Below, one piece after another: positions 1 through 8,347 of a stretch of DNA of 34,369 nucleotides. The notes beneath the pieces are model-generated. The model did not search any database. It was not told where the DNA came from and saw only the letters and a program-made list of their open reading frames with translations. The DNA comes from Clostridium tetanomorphum (lineage in GTDB: Bacteria; Bacillota; Clostridia; Clostridiales; Clostridiaceae): NCBI RefSeq assembly GCF_017873215.1, contig NZ_JAGGKA010000031.1, positions 1-34,369 on the forward strand. Direction: 5' to 3'. Every line of letters begins with the position of its first letter. Position 1 is the stretch's first letter. A program made the position numbers and the translations under genes.

Positions 1-246
1 TTAATGATTGGAGATAAGAAAGTAGATTTAAAAAATATTAATATGCCACTTTTAAATATATATGCAGAATACGATCATTTAGTTCCACCATCAGCCAGCA
101 AAGCTTTAAATAAATATGTAAGCAGTACAGATAAAGAGATGTGCTCTTTCCCAGTAGGACATATAGGAATGTATGTTAGTTCAAAATCACAAAAAGAGAT
201 AGCTCCTAAAATGGCAAAATGGATTATGGATAGAAGTAAAAAATAA
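1..246 (+). CDS. phaC: Class III polyhydroxyalkanoate synthase subunit PhaC, C-terminal end (5' part outside window)
   Basis: The reading frame is open to the left edge, so only about the last 81 residues are present. The fragment carries the end of an alpha/beta-hydrolase fold: a YAEYDHLVPP segment holding the catalytic aspartate and a GHIGMYVSSKSQ segment holding the catalytic histidine. The nucleophilic cysteine would lie upstream, outside the window. Spacing and wording of these motifs match class III (PhaC of PhaEC) synthases, which polymerise 3-hydroxyacyl-CoA into storage granules. The gene stops at TAA 244-246 and is followed by a strong hairpin terminator, so it ends its transcription unit. 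PhaE and the granule genes cannot be checked here. A generic alpha/beta hydrolase is the alternative, but the VDLKNINMPLLNIYAEYDH wording favours PhaC. Confidence 0.85.
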   Translation, partial: LMIGDKKVDLKNINMPLLNIYAEYDHLVPPSASKALNKYVSSTDKEMCSFPVGHIGMYVSSKSQKEIAPKMAKWIMDRSKK

Positions 247-262
247 TAAATCAGATGAAGGT

Positions 263-310
263 AAAATGAGGATTGGAAGTACTTGTTGCTTCTAATCCTT
301 ATTTTGATTT
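263..310 (+). terminator. Rho-independent terminator of phaC
   Basis: A 17-bp stem pairs 263-279 with 289-305; it contains two G-T wobble positions, encloses a 9-nt loop and ends in a T-rich stretch. It lies 17 nt after the phaC stop. Confidence 0.85.
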
Positions 311-553
311 CTTGGAAATTAATTTGTATATTAAAAAATATAAGGAATATGGCAGAGTACATTAGAGAATTTTATAGTTTTAATAATTAGTACAATATAT
401 TGTATAATGTGAAAAAAAAGTATATATTATATATATACTTGTACATATAGTATTATTTAATTGAATAAGAAATAGTAAGAAGACAAATTTTCTGAATATT
501 CACATGAAATATGATTTTAAAATATTTTGTGGAGAGGGGATGAAACTATCAGT
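311..553. other. AT-rich intergenic region with palindromes and a possible promoter
   Basis: No gene is seen. A perfect 14-bp palindrome, TACAATATATTGTA, lies at 391-404 and overlaps a TATAAT box at 403-408. A second AT-only palindrome lies at about 419-441 (AAGTATATAT ... ATATATACTT). No good -35 box is visible at 17 bp, so promoter function for the downstream gene is only suggested. GGAGAGGGG at 531-539 is the ribosome site for the next gene. Confidence 0.4.
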
Positions 554-1707
554 ATGTCTTCAAATATATTAAATTCTGCAAATAACGATAAATTTGTAAG
601 TAAAAAAAATTATAATTATTATGAATTAACTTTAGGAGTTAAACGTATATGGCTTTCAGAACCGCTTTTTGTAAATTGTGATAATAATAAAGTATTTGAA
701 ATTGAAACAAAACTAGGGAAAAAATTTGAGGGGAATATTATTAAAATAGGAGAAGATGAAAAGGGATTTTATATATTATTTCGTATGTTAGATTATAATT
801 TAACAAATAATTCTTTTGATTATTTACCAAAAAGGATACCTAGAGGAAAGATAAACGTAAAAGAGGTGTTTTCACCTGAGAATATTAAAGGTGGAAGAGA
901 ACTTATTCAATATTGTGGAGGGTATTGGCCATATTTTCATGAAACACTACTATATACAGAAAGACAAAATAATAATCTTACTTTACATTTTAAAGAGGGA
1001 TCACTTAGAGATGTAGCAGTAGATATTAATCTCATAGGAATATATGAAGAAAAATATTACGGTTATAAATGCAAAAATTTACAGTATTTTGAGAATGGTA
1101 ATATTAATGAAATAAAGATTCGTAAATTGGAAAACTTAAATTATATGATTACTATTAATAATAATTATGATGAAGTTAAGATATCTGAGGGGAATAATTG
1201 TATTAATAAGGATATTAAATATACCGTAGAAAAATATCATAATGAAGCTGTTATTTATTGCAGTGGATTGAGCATTAAACATTTTAATAATTTTTTTTAT
1301 GAATTGAAAAAAAGGGAATTTATTGCAGTAGAATTGATGAAAAGCGTAATAGAAATGATTCTAAGGCAAGAGAACTTAGAATTAAGTGGTTTAAAGCTTT
1401 TGCTGATAATATAGATACTAATGATATTCATATTGATCAGTATCTTTGGCATATTTTTAGTTATAAACGTCTTAATTGTTTAGAAGGAGAAGAAGCAGAT
1501 GCAAGACTAATTTCAATAAAAAAGAAAAGTCTTTATGTGTTTTTTAACAATGAAAAAACTTGTTATGAATTAAGAAATGCAATGAATTTTCATCCTGATG
1601 ATATTAGATACTATACTGACATTTATGTAACAGATAAAGATTTTTCTTGGACTTATGTAATAACCCATGAGACAGGAAGCTGTGGGCCATATTTTTATTC
1701 AAAATAA
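554..1707 (+). pseudogene. Frameshifted multidomain protein with Imm50-like middle and DUF4275-like C-terminus
   Basis: Two overlapping open frames make one protein. The first runs to a stop at 1412-1414. The second opens after 1302 and stops at 1705-1707; it reads about DEKRNRNDSKARELRIKWFK and then YLWHIFSYKRLNCLEG, DIYVTDKDFSWTYVITHE and GPYF. Those last motifs are typical of DUF4275. The shift lies between about 1303 and 1345, where an A7 run at 1307-1313 is an obvious slippage point. The middle of the first frame (YCGGYWPYFHETLLY and a following beta-rich stretch) resembles Imm50-like WPSFHDAE proteins, but this is by eye. A TTG at 527 is also in frame but lacks an upstream ribosome site. 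ATG 554 lies 14 nt after GGAGAGGGG, which is rather long, so the start is uncertain. Function unknown; a sequencing error rather than a real mutation is possible. Confidence 0.6.
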
Positions 1708-1796
1708 AAAATATTATACAAAGATTGTGATAGAATATAGATTGAGATATGAGGTTATTTAGTAAAATTTTTATATTGGCTGAGGAGTGGTTTTAG

Positions 1797-2456
1797 ATGA
1801 ATAAGAATTGCTTTGTTTCATGGAGCGGAGGAAAGGATTCATGTCTTGCTTTATATAAAGCTATAGAACAGGGGTATGTACCTAAGAAGTTGTTTACTAT
1901 GTTTAGTATAGAAAATGATATAACTTCAGCACATAGATTAAAAGAAGATATTATAAAAGCACAAGCTGCTGCAATTGGAATTGACAATTTACTTGGAAAA
2001 GCATTATTCAATGATTACGAAGAAGTATTTGTTTCTAACCTTAAATTATTTAAGTTACAAGGAATAGATTATGGTATCTTTGGTGATATTGATTTAGAGG
2101 AACATAAGGAGTGGGAAGATAAAGTATGTGAAAAAGCTGTCATGAAAGCAGTTTTACCATTATGGCAAAGAAATAGAGAGGAAATTGTAAAAGAATTTTT
2201 AGATTTAGGTTTTAAAGCAAAAATAGTAGTAGTTAATACAACAATGCTTGATACTAGTTTTTTAGGAAAAGATTTAAGTTATTCATTGATAAAAGAAATT
2301 GAAGAAGCTGGTGCAGATGTTTGCGGTGAAAATGGGGAATATCATACAGTAGTATATGATGGACCAATTTTTAAACATACAGCTAATTTAGAGTATGGCA
2401 ACGAGATAATACCTATAGAAAAGAAATGGGCTAAGATTGAAGTAGTAGCTAAGTAA
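1797..2456 (+). CDS. Dph6-like PP-loop ATPase (diphthine-ammonia ligase family)
   Basis: This 219-residue protein starts with a PP-loop, SWSGGKDSCLALYKA (residues 8-22), that binds ATP and adenylates a substrate. The C-terminal part carries CGENGEYHTVVYDGP, a hallmark of the Dph6/MJ0570 family. Length matches the short bacterial and archaeal members (about 220 residues). In archaea and eukaryotes the family amidates diphthine on elongation factor 2; bacteria have no diphthamide, so the substrate here is unknown and the usual database name should not be taken as function. The start ATG follows GAGGAG at 1781-1786. The gene is alone between the frameshifted DUF4275 gene and a degraded ORF. Confidence 0.85.
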   Translation: MNKNCFVSWSGGKDSCLALYKAIEQGYVPKKLFTMFSIENDITSAHRLKEDIIKAQAAAIGIDNLLGKALFNDYEEVFVSNLKLFKLQGIDYGIFGDIDLEEHKEWEDKVCEKAVMKAVLPLWQRNREEIVKEFLDLGFKAKIVVVNTTMLDTSFLGKDLSYSLIKEIEEAGADVCGENGEYHTVVYDGPIFKHTANLEYGNEIIPIEKKWAKIEVVAK

Positions 2457-2458
2457 GT

Positions 2459-2694
2459 TCAATAATTAATTTTTATAAAGCATTAGAAGAAAATCTTATA
2501 TTTACGTGGGAAAAAACAGGAGAAATTTTATACTATAAAATAACTTTTAAGGATGGAAATAAAATAAATATTGCAGACAATATATTATGGAAAATGAACA
2601 AGTAGAATCATTAAGAAAATTTTTCAGTAGATTATCGATTGGTATAAACGTGACAAATTTAGTAAAAAATAGAGTAGTAACTAAGCAAATTTAA
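2459..2694 (+). pseudogene. Degraded hypothetical ORF remnant
   Basis: Two frames join into one protein-like sequence. The first reads INFYKALEENLIFTWEKTGE and then YYKITFKDGNKINIADN before a stop near 2605. The second continues as IMENEQVESLRKFFSRLSIG and then INVTNLVKNRVVTKQI to TAA 2692-2694. The change of frame is at about 2580-2592. No ATG or ribosome site is visible at the 5' end, so the piece looks 5'-truncated as well as frameshifted. The family is not recognised. Confidence 0.4.
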
Positions 2695-2716
2695 AAAGAA
2701 TATATAAATAATGATC

Positions 2717-2758
2717 TAAAAACATCCTAAGTATGCAACAGAATTAGGGATGTTTTTA
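2717..2758 (+). terminator. Hairpin terminator after the Dph6-like region
   Basis: Left arm 2717-2730 (TAAAAACATCCTAA) pairs with 2744-2758 with one bulged base. The right arm ends in TTTTT. It terminates plus-strand transcription. Confidence 0.75.
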
Positions 2759-2794
2759 AATATTCATTAGTTTAGTTAATGAATAAATAGTTAT

Positions 2795-2828
2795 AAATAG
2801 AGTCACCTGGTGCAAGGTGACCCTATTT
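2795..2828. terminator. Terminator at the end of the minus-strand reductase operon, possibly bidirectional
   Basis: AAATAGAGTCACCT (2795-2808) pairs with AGGTGACCCTATTT (2815-2828) with a single mismatch and a 6-nt loop. On the minus strand it lies about 90 nt after the short-chain dehydrogenase stop. The A/T-rich outer arm gives U-rich tails in both directions. Confidence 0.7.
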
Positions 2829-2914
2829 AATATTTTAAAAACATTAGAAAAAATATAGATATTTGATTTATGAAAATTCGTATTTTTTATCTAAAATTAA
2901 GAAAAGTAAAAAAG

Positions 2915-3682
2915 TTATACTGCTGTCCAGCCCCCATCTACACATAGTATTTGACCTGTAGTATAGCTGGAAGCATCTGATGCAAAATAAATAGCTGCAC
3001 CATTTAATTCCCCTGGATTTCCAGGCCTTCCTGCTGGGCATACCATGTTGTAAAGTTTTAATTTATCTTCCTGAAACAATGAATTTTTGGTCATTTCACT
3101 TTCGAAAAGACTTGGTCCAATTGCATTTACTGTTATACCATATTTTATTAAGGATGTCCCCATACCTCTTGTTAAATTCACTACTGCACCTTTTGAAGCA
3201 TTATAAGCATGAAGAGGAACATTCTTACTTCCTACAAATCCACAAATGGAAGCAGTATTAATAATTTTTCCATATCCTCTTTCTTTCATATGCTTTACAA
3301 CATACTTTGACATTAAGAAGGTACCTTTTAAATTTGTGTCTATAACTCTATCCCATTCAGCAGTATCTATAGTTTCCACTGAACCTACTGAAGCTACACC
3401 TGCATTGTTCATTAAAATATCTATTTTTCCAAACTTAGTTATAACAGTATTCACAGCTGATTTTGCATCATCTTCTTTTGTAACATCACATTTTACAGGG
3501 AGAGCTTTTCTACCTATAGCTTCAATTTCTTTAGCAACATTTTCAAGTCTATCAATTCTTCTTGCAAGTAATGCTACATTTGCTCCTTGCTCAGCAAATG
3601 CTTTAGCAATTTGAATACCTATTCCACTAGAAGCACCAGTTATAATTGCAACTTTACCAGTTAAATCAAATAAATTACTCAT
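2915..3682 (-). CDS. Short-chain dehydrogenase/reductase (classical SDR)
   Basis: This 255-residue classical SDR has the Rossmann motif TGASSGIG at residues 15-22, NNAG at 92-95, the catalytic Ser145, and Tyr160/Lys164 in YNASK. Basic residues after the second strand (LARRID, 39-44) suggest NADPH preference. Such enzymes interconvert a secondary alcohol and a ketone. It resembles FabG, gluconate 5-dehydrogenase and bile-acid hydroxysteroid dehydrogenases at similar distance, so the substrate cannot be named. The start follows AGGAGG with good spacing. It is the last gene of a three-gene operon, 46 nt behind the ADC-fold gene, which suggests that it acts on the same molecule as the flavoenzyme upstream. 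Confidence 0.9.
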   Translation of the reverse strand: MSNLFDLTGKVAIITGASSGIGIQIAKAFAEQGANVALLARRIDRLENVAKEIEAIGRKALPVKCDVTKEDDAKSAVNTVITKFGKIDILMNNAGVASVGSVETIDTAEWDRVIDTNLKGTFLMSKYVVKHMKERGYGKIINTASICGFVGSKNVPLHAYNASKGAVVNLTRGMGTSLIKYGITVNAIGPSLFESEMTKNSLFQEDKLKLYNMVCPAGRPGNPGELNGAAIYFASDASSYTTGQILCVDGGWTAV

Positions 3683-3728
3683 ACAAGAATCCTCCTAATA
3701 TAATTTTATTTAAATTTATAATTAGCTA

Positions 3729-4526
3729 CTAATCTAAATTGTCTTCCCACCAATCCCATCTTAAATAGGAATAAGGTATAAATGACATTGGATTTATTTC
3801 TTCTAAAACAATTCCTTTAAGTAGCACATTTGTGCTTACTGTATAAATTCCACCTAACATTTTTACTACTTCTAATTCTGCCCATGGATCATGAGGAGAG
3901 TCTTTTAGAGTTATCTTCACTTCTCCAGCTTGAAGCAGAGTTGTGTCCATATTTATGCTTTGCTTTACAAGGGTAGGCTTTAAATCAAAACCACTGCCAT
4001 CTATTGCTTTTGAATATTTTATATTAAATATTGGTAAGCCTTTACCATAGTTTTCAGCAAGTATTTTTTCGGCATGTTCATCATTGAGATTGCCATTAAG
4101 GTTTGCTTTTACATTAAAGAAGTCTGTACCATGACGACCTACAGTTCCTTCAACAAAATCGTTATCCTTTTTAAAGTTTATATCCGCCATCTTTTTTGGA
4201 AGTCCACAAAACTCTCTACCAAGTGCCATACCCATGCCATCAGTTATAGGCATGGATAAGCAGTAAGTTCCAAGCTCTCCATTGTAATCTGCCAGTATAA
4301 ATAAACCCGCTTCTTTATATGTTGGACAGAAATTTGTTTTAGGATAGTTTGCTATAAAAGCATGAATTAAAGGTCTTTTAGCTGGTTTTAAAGGTGGTGG
4401 AAGTATACGTTTAATGATTTCAGGCTTTGTTTCCCAATAAATTGTAAGCATTTCAGTATCATAAAATTTTGTAGGTTTGCTACCATATTTCATAATGTCA
4501 TTAATATTTTTTACAAAACTTCCCAT
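3729..4526 (-). CDS. Acetoacetate decarboxylase-superfamily protein
   Basis: This 265-residue protein belongs to the acetoacetate decarboxylase (ADC) fold. GREFCGLPKKMADI carries the adjacent lysine pair (Lys111-Lys112) that corresponds to the Schiff-base lysine and its pKa-lowering neighbour in Clostridium acetobutylicum Adc. An acidic residue in the YKEAGLF segment (Glu72) is in the position of an active-site glutamate. Length fits (Adc is about 245 residues). The context is not solventogenic: no CoA-transferase or butyrate genes are adjacent. The gene sits between an enoate-reductase-like flavoenzyme and an SDR. The superfamily also includes aldolase-dehydratases, so decarboxylation of a beta-keto acid is the default guess but not assured. 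Start ATG follows GAAGGGG. Confidence 0.85.
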   Translation of the reverse strand: MGSFVKNINDIMKYGSKPTKFYDTEMLTIYWETKPEIIKRILPPPLKPAKRPLIHAFIANYPKTNFCPTYKEAGLFILADYNGELGTYCLSMPITDGMGMALGREFCGLPKKMADINFKKDNDFVEGTVGRHGTDFFNVKANLNGNLNDEHAEKILAENYGKGLPIFNIKYSKAIDGSGFDLKPTLVKQSINMDTTLLQAGEVKITLKDSPHDPWAELEVVKMLGGIYTVSTNVLLKGIVLEEINPMSFIPYSYLRWDWWEDNLD

Positions 4527-4559
4527 AGGCTAAACCCCTTCTATTTTTAATTAATCTTT

Positions 4560-6500
4560 TTACTCTAAAAAATAAGCTTTTTCAAATCCAGTTTCAATTG
4601 CTTGAGCAATTCTTCCTGGTTTATTAGCATCTCCAAGAACATGTACTATGGAGAAATTCTTTTCTATTTTTTCAATAAATGAGGTGTTTTGTTTAACTCC
4701 AATAGATAAAACTACAGCATCAGTTTTTTTCCTTAAAGTAGAATTATCACTTGTATTTTGGAGAAGTATTTCTCCTTCAGATATTTTAATAAGCTTCATA
4801 GATGGAAGCATTTCTACATTATATTTTTTAAGTCTAGTAGTTAAATCAATAAGGTTTGGAAGATATGCATCAGGACCTATTTTGTTTTGCATTTCTACAA
4901 CAGAGACCTTATTTTTACCTACAGAAAGATATTCAGCAATTTCAAGCCCAGTCATTCCAGAACCAATAATAGCAATATCTTTATCTTTTAAAACAATAGT
5001 ACCGTCTAATATATCAATAACTGTATACACATTTTTACCTTCTACTCCCTTAATATTTGGAATTATAGGAGAGGCACCAGTAGCAACAAATACTGCATAG
5101 GGATTTAGTTTTATTAAATCTTCTACAGTTGGTTCGGTATTAAGTCTGATATCTACATTAAGTTGCTTTAACTGATAAGCAAGATTATCTATAAACCAAT
5201 TTAGTTTTTCTTTAAGAGGTGGTTTGCTCCCAAGATATACGCTTCCTCCTAACACGTTTTTCTTTTCAAATAATACAGATTTAAATCCTCTTATTGCCAA
5301 AACTCTGGCAGCTTCCATTCCAGCAGGGCCGCCGCCTATAATAGAGACTATTCTGCCGTTACCATCTTTTTTGAAATTATCAAATTCTAATTCCCTTCCC
5401 ATTCGTGCATTTACTGCACATTTTGAAGTTTTACATTCCATTAGCTCTTGTATACAGTAAAGGCAGGAGATACAAGGTCTGATTTCCATTTCTCTTCCTT
5501 CTATGGCTTTTTTGGGCCACTCTGGATCTGCAAGAAATTGTCTTCCTGTTGCAACAAAATCCACACTTCCTTCTTTTATAAGACTTTCTGCAAAATCAGG
5601 TTTTCTTATAACATTGCAGGCGATTATAGGAATGTGTACTGCATTTTTTATTTTTTCTGCAAGATGCCTCTTCCAGCCTTGGGGGTAGGAAATAGGTTCT
5701 ATTATTGTATTTACAGATTCATAAGTACCTGAACTTACATTTAGTGCATCTACACCTAATTTTTCAAAGTATTTTGATGATTCAATTGCATCATCAAGAT
5801 TAAATCCTCCTGGAACAAATTCATCTCCATCTACTCTAACAGATATTGGGAAATTTGGTCCGCATATGTGTTTTATTCCCATAATTATTTCAGTAATAAA
5901 TCTCATTCTGTTTTGAAAGTTGCCACCATATTTATCCTTTCTAAGATTAGTAAGAGGACTCATAAACTGACCAAGAAGATATCCGTGGGCAGCATGAAGT
6001 TCAACACCATCAATTCCGGCTGCTTTAGCAATATAGGCTCCAAAAACAAATTTTTTAACAAGGGATTCAACTTCATCAGTGGTTAATTCTCTAGGCATTT
6101 CACCAATAGATGATGACATAACAGGACTTGGTGCAGTAATTTGTTTCCCACCAATTAAGTTACTATGATTTTGTCTTCCTGGATGGTGTAGTTGAAGGAA
6201 TATTTTTGTATCATATCTATGAACTACTTTTGCTAGCTTTTCAAGTCTTGGTATATGTTTAAGATCTGTTGCACAAAGTTGATTTGGTGTACCTATTCCT
6301 GTCTCATTATCAATTCTTGTTATTTCTGTAATAATAAGACCACATCCGCCTTTAGCTCTTTCTTCATAATATTTTATTATCTCATCGGATGCTTCTCCAG
6401 TTGAGGTAGCAAGGGATGTACCCATAGCAGGCATAACTATTCTATTTTTTATTTGAAGATTACCTATGTGGCCTTTTGAAAAAAGTTTTTCATATTTCAT
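4560..6500 (-). CDS. FMN/FAD/4Fe-4S NADH:flavin oxidoreductase (2-enoate reductase / BaiCD-like)
   Basis: This 646-residue enzyme has the layout of 2,4-dienoyl-CoA reductase, 2-enoate reductase, trimethylamine dehydrogenase and BaiCD/BaiH. Residues 1-335 form an old-yellow-enzyme TIM barrel binding FMN, with HAAHGYLLGQFMSPLTN at 169-185. Cys343, 346, 349 and 361 (C-x2-C-x2-C-x11-C) ligate a 4Fe-4S cluster, with the same spacing as in trimethylamine dehydrogenase. The FAD Rossmann motif GGGPAGMEAA is at 389-398 and an NAD(P) motif, GSGMTGLEIAEYL, at 513-525. Electrons would flow from NAD(P)H through FAD and Fe-S to FMN to reduce an activated C=C bond. It is the first gene of the operon, with GGAGG 7-11 nt before the ATG. 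Candidates include enoate, cinnamate or 3-oxo-steroid reduction; sequence alone does not decide. Confidence 0.9.
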   Translation of the reverse strand: MKYEKLFSKGHIGNLQIKNRIVMPAMGTSLATSTGEASDEIIKYYEERAKGGCGLIITEITRIDNETGIGTPNQLCATDLKHIPRLEKLAKVVHRYDTKIFLQLHHPGRQNHSNLIGGKQITAPSPVMSSSIGEMPRELTTDEVESLVKKFVFGAYIAKAAGIDGVELHAAHGYLLGQFMSPLTNLRKDKYGGNFQNRMRFITEIIMGIKHICGPNFPISVRVDGDEFVPGGFNLDDAIESSKYFEKLGVDALNVSSGTYESVNTIIEPISYPQGWKRHLAEKIKNAVHIPIIACNVIRKPDFAESLIKEGSVDFVATGRQFLADPEWPKKAIEGREMEIRPCISCLYCIQELMECKTSKCAVNARMGRELEFDNFKKDGNGRIVSIIGGGPAGMEAARVLAIRGFKSVLFEKKNVLGGSVYLGSKPPLKEKLNWFIDNLAYQLKQLNVDIRLNTEPTVEDLIKLNPYAVFVATGASPIIPNIKGVEGKNVYTVIDILDGTIVLKDKDIAIIGSGMTGLEIAEYLSVGKNKVSVVEMQNKIGPDAYLPNLIDLTTRLKKYNVEMLPSMKLIKISEGEILLQNTSDNSTLRKKTDAVVLSIGVKQNTSFIEKIEKNFSIVHVLGDANKPGRIAQAIETGFEKAYFLE

Positions 6501-6528
6501 TAATTTACCACCTCCAACTTAAGTATAT

Positions 6529-6557
6529 TGTATAAAGGAGATAGTTAATACATTCAA
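6529..6557 (-). promoter_or_regulatory. Predicted promoter of the reductase operon
   Basis: On the minus strand, TTGAAT (complement of 6552-6557) and TATACA (complement of 6529-6534) are separated by exactly 17 bp, upstream of the flavoenzyme start. Confidence 0.65.
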
Positions 6558-6572
6558 TAGAGACAAAAATAA

Positions 6573-6602
6573 TTGACTTTGTTGTGCACTATGCACTACA
6601 AT
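6573..6602 (+). promoter_or_regulatory. Predicted promoter of the PucR-type regulator
   Basis: TTGACT (6573-6578) and TACAAT (6597-6602) are separated by 18 bp. The spacer is filled by an inverted repeat listed separately. The regulator start is 18 nt downstream of the -10 box. Confidence 0.65.
6579..6601. promoter_or_regulatory. Inverted-repeat operator candidate in the divergent intergenic region
   Basis: Arms TTGTtGTGCA and TGCACtACAA flank a 3-bp centre; 9 of 10 arm positions are symmetric. The repeat lies between the -35 and -10 boxes of the regulator gene and about 20 bp upstream of the -35 box of the divergent operon. That is where an autoregulating local activator or repressor would bind. 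Confidence 0.6.
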
Positions 6603-6619
6603 TATGGTAGGTGATTTGT

Positions 6620-8176
6620 ATGAGTATTACTTTTGATGAACTTTGTGGATATTTTTCCAAAAATATAAAAAGTCAATATTTAAATAAAAAATATGAGTTT
6701 TTACTATTAGATGCTAAAATGCTTACAAACAATCAGAACTTTTTTGAGAATAATATTGTCTATATAGGTAAAACTTCAATGCTTAAGAAAAAGTTCAAAG
6801 ATATTAAAGATACAAATCTTATCCTTATTAATGATAATAATTTATCTATTAAAGATTTTTTTTTAAATGATTTGAATATTATTGAAATTAAAGATTCAGA
6901 GGATATTTTTGAAATATATAATTTAACAAGAGATTTTTTTATTAGTAATATTGAAATTGAACATTATACAGCAGCTTTGTTTAAATCTTATATAGTAGGC
7001 AAAGGTCTTTTTAATATAGTAAAAGTGGCTTCAGACATACTTAATAATCCAGTTATTGTAATGGATTTAAGCTATAAGATACTAGCTTATTCAAACATTA
7101 GGGATATAACTGATGATATTTGGATTGACAATATAAAAAATGGGTATTGTTCTTATGATTTTATTGTAGAAGTAAAAAAAATAAAAAGTGTACAGGATGG
7201 GAAAAAGTTTGATGAACCTTATGAAGTTATATGTAATAAATCTCCTATTTTAAAATTAATTTCAAAGATAAAAATAAATAATAAACATGTTGGAAATGTA
7301 ATACTTCTAGAATGTAAAAGACCTATAATAAAGAGGGATAAGGAAATATTAAAACTTACAAGTGAAATAGTAGCAGAAGAAATGAAAAAGAATGTTTTTT
7401 ATAGAAATACAAAAAATGTAGTATATGAAGATTTCATTTATGATGTTCTTGAAGGTAATTTAAATGAAAGAGATGTAGTTAAAGAAAGAATGAAAAGTGC
7501 AAATATAAAATTAGGAAAAAAGCTGTTAGTACTTATATTTGATATTTCAAAGTATAATCCTTCTGATAGATGTTGTGGATACCTTAGAGACACTTTTAAT
7601 TCTCTATTTCCTTCTAAAAGTTCAGTATATTATAATGATAATATTGTAATTATTAATGATAATAATATATCAAACTTCAGCGAGGAATTTATTGAAAGAG
7701 TTGAGCAGTTTTTAATTTTAAATAAAATATACTTAGGAGTAAGCAGAGAGTTTTCAGATATAATGGAATGTAGAAAATATTATCTTCAAGCTGCAAAAGC
7801 AGTGAAATTCAAAGATGCTATAGGTGATGGAAGTCCAATTATATTTTATTCTGATATTCAAATTTATGATATACTTTCATCAGCATATGAACATATGGAG
7901 TATAAAGATTTTTGTAATCCCATTCTTATTAAGCTAAAGGAATATGATAAATTAAACAATACGGAATTATATAAAACTCTATTTATATATTTAAAAAACA
8001 ATCAGAGCATTCAAAAATCATCTAAAGAACTTTTTATTCACAGAAACACTATGAGAGCTAGATTACAAAAGATAAATGAATTAACTAATTTGGATTATTC
8101 TAATGTTGATAGTGTATGTAGTATATATTTAGCATATAAGGTGAATAGTTATTACAACAATATTATAGATAGATGA
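6620..8176 (+). CDS. PucR/CdaR-family transcriptional regulator
   Basis: About 518 residues. The C-terminal end (KNNQSIQKSSKELFIHRNTM followed by RARLQKINELTNLD) is the PucR-type helix-turn-helix (HTH_30) that typifies CdaR/PucR regulators. The middle resembles the degenerate GGDEF-like domain of this family. The N-terminal region resembles the PucR N-terminal ligand domain. The start is taken as ATG 6620 because AGGTG ends 6 nt before it; a GTG at 6611 overlaps that ribosome site. The gene is divergent from the enoate-reductase operon and shares its regulatory region, so it most likely controls that operon in response to its substrate. Such regulators are often activators. Ligand unknown. 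Confidence 0.85.
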   Translation: MSITFDELCGYFSKNIKSQYLNKKYEFLLLDAKMLTNNQNFFENNIVYIGKTSMLKKKFKDIKDTNLILINDNNLSIKDFFLNDLNIIEIKDSEDIFEIYNLTRDFFISNIEIEHYTAALFKSYIVGKGLFNIVKVASDILNNPVIVMDLSYKILAYSNIRDITDDIWIDNIKNGYCSYDFIVEVKKIKSVQDGKKFDEPYEVICNKSPILKLISKIKINNKHVGNVILLECKRPIIKRDKEILKLTSEIVAEEMKKNVFYRNTKNVVYEDFIYDVLEGNLNERDVVKERMKSANIKLGKKLLVLIFDISKYNPSDRCCGYLRDTFNSLFPSKSSVYYNDNIVIINDNNISNFSEEFIERVEQFLILNKIYLGVSREFSDIMECRKYYLQAAKAVKFKDAIGDGSPIIFYSDIQIYDILSSAYEHMEYKDFCNPILIKLKEYDKLNNTELYKTLFIYLKNNQSIQKSSKELFIHRNTMRARLQKINELTNLDYSNVDSVCSIYLAYKVNSYYNNIIDR

Positions 8177-8347
8177 TATTTACGATTATATTAGAAAATT
8201 TTATTTCATGGATGTCACCTCCAACGTTACTAAAAATTACAATTGATAAATAGTAACAATACATTTAATATAGGAATATAGTGAAGTAAATAAAAGTAAA
8301 TTTATATAGAAAAATTATTATACTATATTAAATAAAAGGAGCGGACA

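Noticed and set aside
391-441. AT palindromes as an origin or recombination site
   Set aside because: The DNA is almost pure A/T, where such symmetry is common, and no DnaA boxes or recombinase gene accompany them.
540-572. Short ORF starting at ATG 540 directly after GGAGAGGGG
   Set aside because: It runs for only about ten codons before a stop and shows no coding character; the neighbouring frame is much longer.
3729-4526. Solventogenic acetoacetate decarboxylase (adc) of acetone formation
   Set aside because: The lysine pair is kept, but there are no ctfAB or adhE genes nearby, and the operon partners point to another substrate.
2915-6500. A bile-acid 7-alpha-dehydroxylation (bai) operon
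   Set aside because: Only generic SDR and BaiCD-like folds are present. No CoA ligase, BaiE/BaiF-like dehydratase or CoA-transferase, or BaiG-like transporter is seen, and an ADC-fold gene is not part of bai.
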